DNA of 6,627 bases from an uncultured Clostridia bacterium (GTDB lineage Bacteria; Bacillota; Clostridia; Christensenellales; CAG-138). The notes beneath the pieces are model-generated. The model saw nothing but the letters and a program-made list of their open reading frames with translations, did no database searches and had not been told where the DNA came from. Position 1 is the stretch's first letter; each line of letters opens with the position of its first letter. Position numbers and translations under genes: made by a program. The DNA lies in contig CAMHDC010000075.1 of NCBI GenBank assembly GCA_946183765.1, positions 1-6,627 on the forward strand. Direction: 5' to 3'. Shown one piece after another: positions 1 to 5,284 of this stretch.

Positions 1-146
1 ATGCCCATGCGCCAGTGCATGAGCTTGCGGTAGTCCGGCTCGTCCCGGGTGGTGCGCTTCAGCTCCGGGATGCCGCTGACCCGGGAGAATTCGATCCAAA
101 TCTCGGGGGTCAGCACCCCCTCCATATCCAAACATATCAGATCCAT
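1..146 (-). CDS. thrH: ThrH, homoserine phosphotransferase / phosphoserine phosphatase (N-terminal 48 residues, cut by window edge)
   Basis: This is the 5' part of a leftward gene; 48 complete codons are visible and the rest lies beyond base 1. The N-terminus MDLICLDMEGVLTPEIWIEF closely resembles ThrH of Pseudomonas, a HAD-superfamily enzyme that removes phosphate from phosphoserine and can pass it to homoserine. HAD motif I is seen as D7-M-E9-G-V; ThrH proteins have Glu where most HAD phosphatases have a second Asp. The segment TTRDEPDYRKLM (residues 32-43) also matches the ThrH pattern. The ATG lies one base after the thrC stop codon, with a GAGGTGG ribosome binding site inside the end of thrC, so the two are almost certainly co-transcribed and translationally coupled. 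Known for the family: homoserine phosphotransferase activity in P. aeruginosa. Inferred: here it supplies O-phosphohomoserine to ThrC. A plain SerB-like phosphatase role is the main alternative. Confidence 0.85.
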   Translation of the reverse strand, partial: MDLICLDMEGVLTPEIWIEFSRVSGIPELKRTTRDEPDYRKLMHWRMG

Positions 147-147
147 C

Positions 148-1635
148 TTACCACCTCGCCTGCATCGCTTTATCCAGCACGTAGTTCAGCATATCCGCCC
201 GGTCGATCACGTCCCTGTGCCGCACGGGACGCTCCCGAAGGCCCCGCAGGTTCTTCGGCATGGGCACGCCCGTCAGCGCCTCCAGTCGCTCCATGGCGGC
301 GAATTCGTCCTCCCCCGGCTCCTCGCCCAACGCTTCCAGCACCGCCGCCGGGAACTTGTAGGGGGAGGCTGTGGAAAGGATCACCACGGACCCGTGATCG
401 GGGCAGGCGGCTTTGTACTGCCGGGCCGCTTCGTAGGCCACCGCGGTGTGGGTATCCATAAGATAGCCGTATCGACGCCAGACCTCCCCGATGGCCGCCT
501 TGGTGCCCCCATCGTCGCAGCAGGCGGCGAAGAACAGCAGGTCCAGCTGCTCTTTGAGGGAAGCCGGGACTTCATAAGCGCCGGTCTCGGACAGGTTCTT
601 CATGAGCCGCGCCACCAGGTCAGCGTCCTTAGACAGCATGAACAGCAGCCGTTCCAGGTTGCTGGACACCAGGATGTCCATGGAGGGGGAAACCGTTTTA
701 TAGAAGGGGCGGTTCCGGTCATATACGCCCGTGGACAAAAAGTCGGTCAGGATATTGTTGGCGTTGGAGGCGCATATGAGCTTGCCCACGGGCAGGCCCA
801 GCTCCTTGGCGAAATACCCGGCCAGGATATCGCCGAAATTGCCGGTAGGCACCGCGAAGTCCACCGCGTCCCCCACGGCGATCCGGCCCGATTTGACCAG
901 GTCCGCGTACGCCTTGAAGTAGTAGACCACCTGAGGCGCGAGACGGCCGATGTTGATGGAGTTGGCGGAGGACAGCCGCACCCCCTTCCCCCGCAGCAGC
1001 CCCTCACGCTCCACCGCGGCGAAGATGCGCTTGACGCCGGTCTGCGCGTCGTCGAAGTTGCCCCGGACGGCTGAAACGCAGACGTTGTCTCCGTCCTGCG
1101 TGGCCATCTGAGCCTGCTGGACGGGGCTGACGCCGCCGTAGGGATAGAAGACCATGATCCGGGTGCCGGGCACGTTCCGAAAGCCCTCCATGGCTGCCTT
1201 TCCCGTGTCGCCGCTGGTGGCGGTGAGGATGAGGATGTCATCGTCGACGCCGCACTTCTTTCGGGCGGCGGTCATGAGCACGGGCAGCATGGCCAGGGCC
1301 ACGTCCTTGAAGGCGCTGGTGGGGCCGCGGAAAAGCTCCAAAACGGTATCGTCCCCCACCCGCACCGTGGGCGTCAGCTCGTCGGACTCGAACTTGCCGG
1401 CATAGGCCTGCTGCACCAGGGCCGCCATCTCTGTCTCGGAGAAGGACGGCAGCAGGGCGGCCAGAATCTTTGCGGCCATATCCTGGGTGGAAAGGGACAG
1501 CAGAGCCCGCCAGTCCAGCGCGACTTCGGCAAGGGAGACGGGGCTGTAGAGGCCGCCGTCTTTGGCCATACCGTCCAGGATCGCCTGGGCGCTGGAAGCT
1601 TTGAGATCGTCGTTTCGTGTGCTCTGATAGATCAT
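148..1635 (-). CDS. thrC: Threonine synthase
   Basis: A complete 495-residue, PLP-dependent enzyme converts O-phosphohomoserine to threonine and phosphate, the last step of threonine synthesis, in the cytoplasm. The start MIYQSTRN is the typical N-terminus of the long (E. coli/yeast-like) class. The PLP-binding lysine is K110 in GPTSAFKD. The loop TATSGDTGKAA (138-148, SGDTG at 141-145) and the glycine-rich GNFGD (265-269) bind substrate and cofactor phosphate. The C-terminal STASPYKFP (421-429) is also characteristic. Length is somewhat above E. coli ThrC (428 residues), within the range of the long class. A strong GAGGAGG ribosome binding site precedes the ATG at an unusually short spacing of about 3 bases; no better start exists because the family N-terminus begins exactly here. 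It is first gene of a leftward operon with thrH and is divergent from hom, with the promoter at 1690-1718. Confidence 0.97.
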   Translation of the reverse strand: MIYQSTRNDDLKASSAQAILDGMAKDGGLYSPVSLAEVALDWRALLSLSTQDMAAKILAALLPSFSETEMAALVQQAYAGKFESDELTPTVRVGDDTVLELFRGPTSAFKDVALAMLPVLMTAARKKCGVDDDILILTATSGDTGKAAMEGFRNVPGTRIMVFYPYGGVSPVQQAQMATQDGDNVCVSAVRGNFDDAQTGVKRIFAAVEREGLLRGKGVRLSSANSINIGRLAPQVVYYFKAYADLVKSGRIAVGDAVDFAVPTGNFGDILAGYFAKELGLPVGKLICASNANNILTDFLSTGVYDRNRPFYKTVSPSMDILVSSNLERLLFMLSKDADLVARLMKNLSETGAYEVPASLKEQLDLLFFAACCDDGGTKAAIGEVWRRYGYLMDTHTAVAYEAARQYKAACPDHGSVVILSTASPYKFPAAVLEALGEEPGEDEFAAMERLEALTGVPMPKNLRGLRERPVRHRDVIDRADMLNYVLDKAMQARW

Positions 1636-1670
1636 ATTCCTCCTCTTTTGCCGCTATCGACAAAAAAGCC

Positions 1671-1699
1671 TTGCAAATTGTTATGGTATATGATATATT
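1671..1699 (+). promoter_or_regulatory. hom operon promoter (extended -10)
   Basis: The -35 box TTGCAA (1671-1676) and the -10 box TATATT (1694-1699) are separated by 17 bases, and TGA at 1691-1693 supplies an extended -10 (TGn) element. The predicted start is near 1706, leaving a leader of about 70 bases, too short for a T-box riboswitch. It overlaps the leftward thrC promoter across most of its length, so occupancy should be mutually exclusive. Confidence 0.75.
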
Positions 1700-1718
1700 G
1701 TCTGCTATTGAAAGTCAA
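1690..1718 (-). promoter_or_regulatory. thrC-thrH promoter (overlaps the hom promoter)
   Basis: On the minus strand, the -35 box TTGACT (1718-1713) and the -10 box TATCAT (1695-1690) are separated by exactly 17 bases. The predicted transcription start is near 1683, giving a leader of about 48 bases before the thrC ATG. The -10 box shares bases 1694-1695 with the -10 box of the opposite hom promoter. Read directly from sequence; activity is inferred. Confidence 0.75.
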
Positions 1719-1776
1719 GTGTTTTTCTATCACGGACAACCGTCCCTGGGGAGCACTGGAAAGGAAAGACCTGGAC

Positions 1777-2883
1777 ATGCAGATCGGATTGCTGGGCTAC
1801 GGGACCGTGGGCAAAGCGTTTCATACCCTGAGCCAAGAGCAGCCGTCCCTGACCGTGAAGACGCTCCTCACCCGCCGCCCCCGTGGCACGGCCTGCCGGG
1901 AGACGGATTCCTTCGCCGATATTCTGAACGACCCCGCCATCGACCTGGTGGTGGAGCTCATCGGCGGCATCCATCCGGCTTATGAATATATCTCGGCAGC
2001 TTTGAAGGCTAAGAAGCACGTGGTCACCGCCAACAAAGCGGTGGTCTGCGCCTACTATACCGAGCTGGTGCAGCTGGCCCAGGAGAACGGCGTGTGCCTT
2101 CGGTGCACGGCGGCGGCGGGCGGCGGCATCCCCTGGCTGTCCTCCCTGGGCCGCCTGGCGAAGATGGATCGGATCACCGCCGTGGAGGGCATTCTCAACG
2201 GCACCACCAACTATATCCTGTCGGAGATGACCGCCCGGAACGCCGCCTATGAGGAGCTGCTCAAAGAAGCTCAGCAGCTGGGCTATGCCGAGGCCGATCC
2301 CACCGACGACGTGGAGGGCTACGACGCCCGGCGCAAGCTGGTGCTGAGCGCGAACCTGGCCTTCTCCGCCCTGCTCCGGGAGCAGGATATCCCCTGCATC
2401 GGCATCTCCCGCATGACCGTATGGGACATCGCCTGGGCTCGGGAGCGTGGCCTGGTCTGGAAGCTGATCGCCCGGGCCGAGCGGAGGGGCGACGCTGTGG
2501 GCGCCTTCGTGTGCCCCACCCTCTTCCCCGCTTCTACGCCGGAGGCTCAGACCAACGGCAGCGCCAATTTGGTCTCCCTCTACGGGTCGCGCGTCGGCAA
2601 GCAAAGCTTCTCCGGCGCCGGGGCCGGCGGCTGGCCCACGGCGTCCAACGTGCTGGCGGACTGTCTGGAGATCGCCGACAGCGCCCGGGCCTTCTACAGC
2701 GACCGGCCCGTGACGCCCCTGCCCATCGACAACCGGGGCGAGCTGAAGACCTGGCTGTTCCGCAGCTACGGTCGATACACCGTGCGTCAGGAGACCGCCG
2801 CCGACGCCTTTGAAGCCTATTCTGCCGTATCTGAGATCGATCCCGGGGCGCTGCTGGCATATCTGCCCCAGGGCATGCTGTAA
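1777..2883 (+). CDS. hom: Homoserine dehydrogenase, short form without ACT domain
   Basis: This 368-residue enzyme reduces L-aspartate 4-semialdehyde to homoserine with NAD(P)H, at the branch point of threonine and methionine synthesis. The N-terminal Rossmann domain starts at the first residues, with GYGTVG (7-12) as nucleotide-binding loop. TANKAVV (84-90) carries the conserved K87, followed by NGTTNYIL (141-148) of the catalytic domain. E172, D178, D183 and K187 match the spacing of the yeast catalytic and substrate-binding residues E208, D214, D219 and K223. The protein ends at ...LPQGML, so the roughly 80-residue C-terminal ACT domain of many bacterial enzymes is missing. The start at 1777 was chosen because MQIGLLGYGTVG is the family N-terminus; in-frame ATGs from 1648 on would lie inside or before the promoter. 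The ribosome binding site is the moderate AAGGAAAG at 1761-1768. The ACT protein follows 20 bases downstream. Confidence 0.95.
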   Translation: MQIGLLGYGTVGKAFHTLSQEQPSLTVKTLLTRRPRGTACRETDSFADILNDPAIDLVVELIGGIHPAYEYISAALKAKKHVVTANKAVVCAYYTELVQLAQENGVCLRCTAAAGGGIPWLSSLGRLAKMDRITAVEGILNGTTNYILSEMTARNAAYEELLKEAQQLGYAEADPTDDVEGYDARRKLVLSANLAFSALLREQDIPCIGISRMTVWDIAWARERGLVWKLIARAERRGDAVGAFVCPTLFPASTPEAQTNGSANLVSLYGSRVGKQSFSGAGAGGWPTASNVLADCLEIADSARAFYSDRPVTPLPIDNRGELKTWLFRSYGRYTVRQETAADAFEAYSAVSEIDPGALLAYLPQGML

Positions 2884-2903
2884 AGCGAAAAGGAGGAAAG
2901 AGT

Positions 2904-3344
2904 ATGAATACCAGTTCCCGCTATTATCTGGTGGCAGCCGAGGTGCTGCCGGAGATCTTTTTGAAGGTGGCCGAAGCGAACCGCCTCCTGCGGGCGGGCG
3001 AGGTCGCCACGGCCGGCGACGCCGCCAAGGCCGTGGGCATCAGCCGCAGCGCTTACTATAAGTATCGGGACGCCATCCAGCCCTTTACAGACATGACCAC
3101 CGGCCATATCATCACCTTTTACGCCCTGCTGAAGAATCGTTCCGGGGTGCTCTCCAACGTGCTCTCCGTGTTCGCCCGCTCCGGGGCCAACATCCTGACC
3201 ATCAACCAAAGCATCCCCACCGACGGCTGCGCCGCCGTCACCATCGCCGCGGAGACCTCCGGCATGTCCTGCTCGCTGGAGTCCCTGCTCTCCGCCGTCA
3301 ACGCGCTGGACGGCGCGGTGCGGTTCGAGATCCTGGCGGGATAA
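2904..3344 (+). CDS. HTH-like/ACT-domain protein (PheB/UPF0735 family)
   Basis: A 146-residue protein has two parts. Residues 35-60 (including AKAVGISRSAYYKYRDAI) look like a helix-turn-helix segment. Residues about 68-145 form an ACT domain, with the KNRSGVLSNVL entry (77-87) and GANILTINQSIP (94-105), the region where ACT domains bind amino acids at a dimer interface. The layout matches the PheB/UPF0735 family, whose biochemical role is poorly defined. An ideal AAGGAGG ribosome binding site (2890-2896) lies 7 bases before the ATG, 20 bases after hom, so it is second gene of the hom operon. Because Hom here lacks its own ACT domain, this protein may be a separate regulatory subunit or an amino-acid-responsive regulator of the locus; this is inference. 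No clear terminator is seen after it. Confidence 0.88.
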   Translation: MNTSSRYYLVAAEVLPEIFLKVAEANRLLRAGEVATAGDAAKAVGISRSAYYKYRDAIQPFTDMTTGHIITFYALLKNRSGVLSNVLSVFARSGANILTINQSIPTDGCAAVTIAAETSGMSCSLESLLSAVNALDGAVRFEILAG

Positions 3345-3403
3345 AGGCGATAAAAGCGGGATTGCCCCTTCGATACGGGACCTGTTCCGAAAACGCAGCT
3401 TTC

Positions 3404-3432
3404 TTTACAAAAATCGGTGCTTGTGGTATAAA
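3404..3432 (+). promoter_or_regulatory. Promoter of the lipase-hemolysin III operon (extended -10)
   Basis: TTTACA (3404-3409) and TATAAA (3427-3432) are separated by 17 bases, and TGG at 3424-3426 forms an extended -10. The predicted start is near 3439, about 23 bases before the hydrolase ATG. This separates the two downstream genes from the hom operon although all four point the same way. Confidence 0.75.
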
Positions 3433-3461
3433 AAGGGCAGATCGGATATCGAGGCGCACCA

Positions 3462-4277
3462 ATGAGCTATCGGCGGCTCCCTTACGAGGAGTATTTCATC
3501 AACACAAGCGAAGATTTCACCCACACCGGGCGGGTCACCTACCCGGTGAAATACGTCGCGGTGAAATACAACACCACCAAAATCGGCAAGCTCCTCGGGA
3601 TCGCCCACGAGGTCAATTACGAAATGCACTACGAACCGGACCGGGACGTGATCCAGATCCATTTTCAGCGCACCTTCGGCATGATCGACTGGGTCGCCAA
3701 CGTGTTCGAGTTCGGCAGCCGCTACTACCACGCCATCGAATTCGAGGGCGAACCCCTGCAGCTCAGGGTCCACCACGGCTGGGGGAACATGTATCTGGCC
3801 ATCAAGCATGAGATCCGGGAGAAGTGGGCCCAGCTCCACGACGAACACCCGGAGGCGGCCACGGAAATTTTGGGTTGGTCGTTGGGCTCCGCCATCGCCT
3901 GCCTGTGCTGTCAGGACCTCAACTACAACTTCGGCATCCGGCCCTATCTCTATACCTTCGGCAGCGTGCGGCCCTTCAAGTGCACGCCCCTGAACCGGAG
4001 GCGGATGCAGCGATACCTGGCCACCCTGTATACAGACTGCTCCAACTTCGCCGATATCAACGATCTCATCTCCTATATGCCGCCGTTTCGCGGGTTCACC
4101 ATGATCCACCGGGTCAAGCTGGGCACGGACCAGAAGCGCTCCTTCTTCCGGCTGATCCATCCCCTCCGCTACCACGTCCACTACGATTTGCCGGAGCTGT
4201 ATCGGAAGCTGGCCGGGAAAACGGCGGAAGAAACGGGCGGCGGGCAGGAAGTGAAGGAGGCAGGCAAAAACGCATGA
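3462..4277 (+). CDS. Class 3 lipase-like alpha/beta hydrolase
   Basis: This is a 271-residue protein of the lipase class 3 type. The nucleophile elbow is GWSLG (138-142, Ser140), preceded by a helix-rich stretch and followed by IACLCC and by YLYTFGSVRPF (162-172), as in lipase_3 domains where a strand ending in a 'fG.Pr'-like motif follows the elbow. D201 in NDLISYMPP fits the usual catalytic Asp, and H240 in HVHYDLPELY is the best candidate for the catalytic His. There is no signal peptide or membrane segment, so it is predicted to be cytoplasmic; the substrate (lipid, ester or other) cannot be told. The C-terminal 20 residues are charged and low in complexity. GAGG at 3451-3454 lies 7 bases before the ATG. 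Its stop overlaps the next gene's start (ATGA), pointing to coupled translation with the membrane protein. Confidence 0.8.
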   Translation: MSYRRLPYEEYFINTSEDFTHTGRVTYPVKYVAVKYNTTKIGKLLGIAHEVNYEMHYEPDRDVIQIHFQRTFGMIDWVANVFEFGSRYYHAIEFEGEPLQLRVHHGWGNMYLAIKHEIREKWAQLHDEHPEAATEILGWSLGSAIACLCCQDLNYNFGIRPYLYTFGSVRPFKCTPLNRRRMQRYLATLYTDCSNFADINDLISYMPPFRGFTMIHRVKLGTDQKRSFFRLIHPLRYHVHYDLPELYRKLAGKTAEETGGGQEVKEAGKNA

Positions 4278-4948
4278 AGCGAACGCCTATCGATGAGCGA
4301 GAGCTCCCGGACTACACCCGGGGCGAAGAAGTCATGAACATGGTCACCCATATCGTGGGCGGCGGGATCGGAGTCCTGGTACTGATTGCCGGCATCATTC
4401 TTTCCGCCCGCAAGGGCGACGCCTGGGGCGTGGTGAGCTCTGTGATCTACGGGCTCACCATGATCTGGCTCTACACCATGAGCAGCGTCTATCACGGGCT
4501 CAGACCCGGACGGGCCAAGAAAGTGATGCAGGTGCTGGACCACTGCACCATCTACGCCCTGATCGCGGGCACCTACACGCCCATTCTGCTGGCAGGCATC
4601 CGGCCCCTCCACCCCGTCCTCGCCTGGGTGTGCTTCGGCATCGAATGGGGTCTCCTGGCCCTGGCCACCACTTTGACCGCCATCGACCTGAAGAAATACA
4701 CCGTCCTGTCCATGGTCTGCTATATCGGCATGGGCTGGATGATCATCCTTGCTTTGCCCCAGACCGTTGAGGCCATGACCCAAGCCGGCTTCTATTGGCT
4801 TCTTTCGGGCGGCGTCGCCTACACCCTGGGCGCGATCCTCTACGGCATCGGCAGCAGGCGCCGCTGGTTCCACTCCGTTTTCCATATATTCGTGCTCCTG
4901 GGCAGCGTCCTGCAGGCGATAGCGATATTGTGGTATGTGCTGAAATAG
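4274..4948 (+). CDS. Hemolysin III / PAQR family seven-helix membrane protein
   Basis: This 224-residue integral membrane protein has seven hydrophobic segments, roughly at 28-44, 50-68, 91-108, 114-134, 144-161, 173-192 and 203-222. The family signatures are present: YTRGEEVMNMVTH (14-26), SSVYH (70-74), LDHCTIY (88-94) and HSVFH (200-204). By comparison with adiponectin receptors, H74, H200 and H204 would bind zinc, with S70 and D89 nearby, suggesting a membrane hydrolase rather than a true haemolysin; this is established for eukaryotic relatives and inferred here. The ATG overlaps the hydrolase stop. The nearest good ribosome binding site, AAGGAGG (4254-4260), is 13 bases away, longer than optimal, so translation may depend on coupling. 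The start is supported because the conserved region begins only 13 residues in. Bacterial names in use are yqfA or hlyIII; the real activity is not shown. Confidence 0.93.
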   Translation: MKRTPIDERELPDYTRGEEVMNMVTHIVGGGIGVLVLIAGIILSARKGDAWGVVSSVIYGLTMIWLYTMSSVYHGLRPGRAKKVMQVLDHCTIYALIAGTYTPILLAGIRPLHPVLAWVCFGIEWGLLALATTLTAIDLKKYTVLSMVCYIGMGWMIILALPQTVEAMTQAGFYWLLSGGVAYTLGAILYGIGSRRRWFHSVFHIFVLLGSVLQAIAILWYVLK

Positions 4949-4957
4949 TCTTATACA

Positions 4958-5058
4958 CCTGGGGAGATTCTCACACTCGCTCACGCTCGCTCAGGGTTCG
5001 GCTCTCAGGCCACACTGTGGCCTGATTCACTACCGAACCCAGTTCGAATCTCCCTGGG
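4958..5058. repeat. Three-tier nested palindromic element after the hemolysin III gene
   Basis: Three inverted repeats are nested around one centre. The outer arms 4958-4970 and 5046-5058 pair over 13 bp with two G-T wobbles. The middle arms GGGTTCGG (4994-5001) and CCGAACCC (5033-5040) are a perfect 8 bp. The inner arms TCAGGCCACA (5005-5014) and TGTGGCCTGA (5016-5025) are a perfect 10 bp around a single base. Between outer and middle left arms lies a C/T-rich stretch with the imperfect repeat CTCGCTCACGCTCGCTC (4976-4992). The right outer arm is part of the tRNA 3' copy. Such a structure could fold in RNA or as a DNA cruciform. It codes for nothing credible. It may be one copy of a family of dispersed palindromic elements, which needs a genome search to decide. 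Confidence 0.8.
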
Positions 5059-5065
5059 CTGCGCC
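5041..5065 (+). pseudogene. Copy of the tRNA-Arg 3' end (T-arm and acceptor 3' strand) on the opposite strand
   Basis: AGTTCGAATCTCCCTGGGC (5041-5059) is identical, over 19 bases, to the T-loop, T-stem 3' strand and acceptor 3' strand of the intact leftward tRNA (5130-5112). After one extra T at 5060 comes GCGCC, again matching. The discriminator and CCA are not conserved. There is no acceptor 5' strand, D-arm or anticodon arm before it, so it is not a working tRNA. It lies in inverted, not direct, orientation to the tRNA. Confidence 0.85.
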
Positions 5066-5072
5066 GAATAAC

Positions 5073-5103
5073 AAAACAGACACCCCGGTGGGATGTCTGT
5101 TTT
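5073..5103. terminator. Bidirectional intrinsic terminator hairpin
   Basis: AAAACAGACA (5073-5082) and TGTCTGTTTT (5094-5103) pair perfectly over 10 bp, and CCC (5083-5085) can pair with GGG (5090-5092), leaving a 4-base loop and a bulged A. On the minus strand the stem is followed by TTTTGTTATT, fitting termination of the tRNA transcript right after its CCA end. On the plus strand it is followed by TTTTCTT, so it can also stop readthrough from the lipase-hemolysin III operon. Confidence 0.85.
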
Positions 5104-5105
5104 CT

Positions 5106-5181
5106 TGGCGCGCCCAGGGAGATTCGAACTCTCGACCTACCGGTTCGTAGCCGGGCACTCTATCCGCTGAGCTACGGGCGC
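5106..5181 (-). tRNA. tRNA-Arg (anticodon ACG), CCA encoded
   Basis: The 76-base cloverleaf on the minus strand has acceptor arms GCGCCCG/TGGGCGC (one G-U), TA at 8-9, D-stem GCTC/GAGT, anticodon loop CTACGAA with anticodon ACG, variable loop AGGTC, T-loop TTCGAAT, discriminator G and an encoded CCA. ACG (A34 normally edited to inosine by TadA) reads CGN arginine codons. Two stem positions do not pair: C27 with T43 at the top of the anticodon stem and A50 with C64 in the T-stem. These are tolerable but unusual together. The gene has its own promoter (5217-5245) and a terminator directly after it. Confidence 0.93.
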
Positions 5182-5187
5182 ATGTTT

Positions 5188-5209
5188 CGTTCCGGGTCGA
5201 CCCGGAACG
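5188..5209. repeat. Perfect 22-bp palindrome in the tRNA-Arg leader
   Basis: CGTTCCGGGTC joined to GACCCGGAACG reads the same on both strands. It lies between the -10 box of the tRNA promoter (5222-5217) and the mature tRNA 5' end (5181), and begins at about the predicted start of transcription (near 5210). It could be a protein-binding operator or a 5' hairpin in the tRNA precursor; there is no T-run on the tRNA side, so it is not a terminator for leftward transcripts. Confidence 0.85.
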
Positions 5210-5216
5210 CTTATTT

Positions 5217-5245
5217 ATTGTAGCCATCTGAAGCCGAAATGTCAA
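5217..5245 (-). promoter_or_regulatory. tRNA-Arg promoter
   Basis: On the minus strand a perfect -35 box TTGACA (5245-5240) and a -10 box TACAAT (5222-5217) are separated by 17 bases. This is the closest match to consensus in the window, as expected of a stable-RNA gene. The predicted start is near 5210, with a leader of about 29 bases. Confidence 0.87.
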
Positions 5246-5284
5246 GAGGAAAAACAGGAATTTCGGCCGGAAAAAATCGTCGGA

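Noticed and set aside
49..1074. Long plus-strand open frame (341 codons) opposite thrC
   Set aside because: It is a shadow of high-GC codon use on the other strand: no recognisable domain and no fitting ribosome binding site, and thrC in the same place is unmistakable.
1648..1776. Upstream ATG starts for homoserine dehydrogenase
   Set aside because: They would add 43 residues encoded by the promoter and leader and place the start before the predicted transcription start; the family N-terminus begins at 1777.
1706..1776. T-box or attenuator in the hom leader
   Set aside because: The leader is only about 70 bases, has just a 4-bp stem (GGAC/GTCC near 1734-1745), no T-box sequence and no threonine-rich leader peptide.
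1705..2604. Long minus-strand open frame (299 codons) opposite hom
   Set aside because: It is antisense to conserved hom codons, low-complexity in composition, and would cover the divergent promoter region.
3345..3403. Terminator between the ACT gene and the lipase promoter
   Set aside because: Only weak stems such as CGGGAC/GTTCCG with a 2-base loop are present and no T-run follows, so readthrough from the hom operon cannot be excluded.
4181..4984. Long minus-strand open frame (267 codons) opposite the hemolysin III gene
   Set aside because: The translation is rich in His, Asp and Gly in the pattern of an antisense shadow of a membrane protein and shows no family signature.
4976..4992. Tandem repeat or start of a CRISPR-like array (CTCGCTCACGCTCGCTC)
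   Set aside because: It has fewer than three imperfect units of 6 bases and no spacers; it is described as part of the palindromic element instead.
5041..5065. A second working tRNA on the plus strand
   Set aside because: Only the T-arm and acceptor 3' part are present; no D-arm, anticodon arm or acceptor 5' strand can be drawn before it.
5030..5245. Minus-strand open frame of 71 codons
   Set aside because: It is the translation of the tRNA-Arg gene, its promoter and its terminator, not a protein gene.
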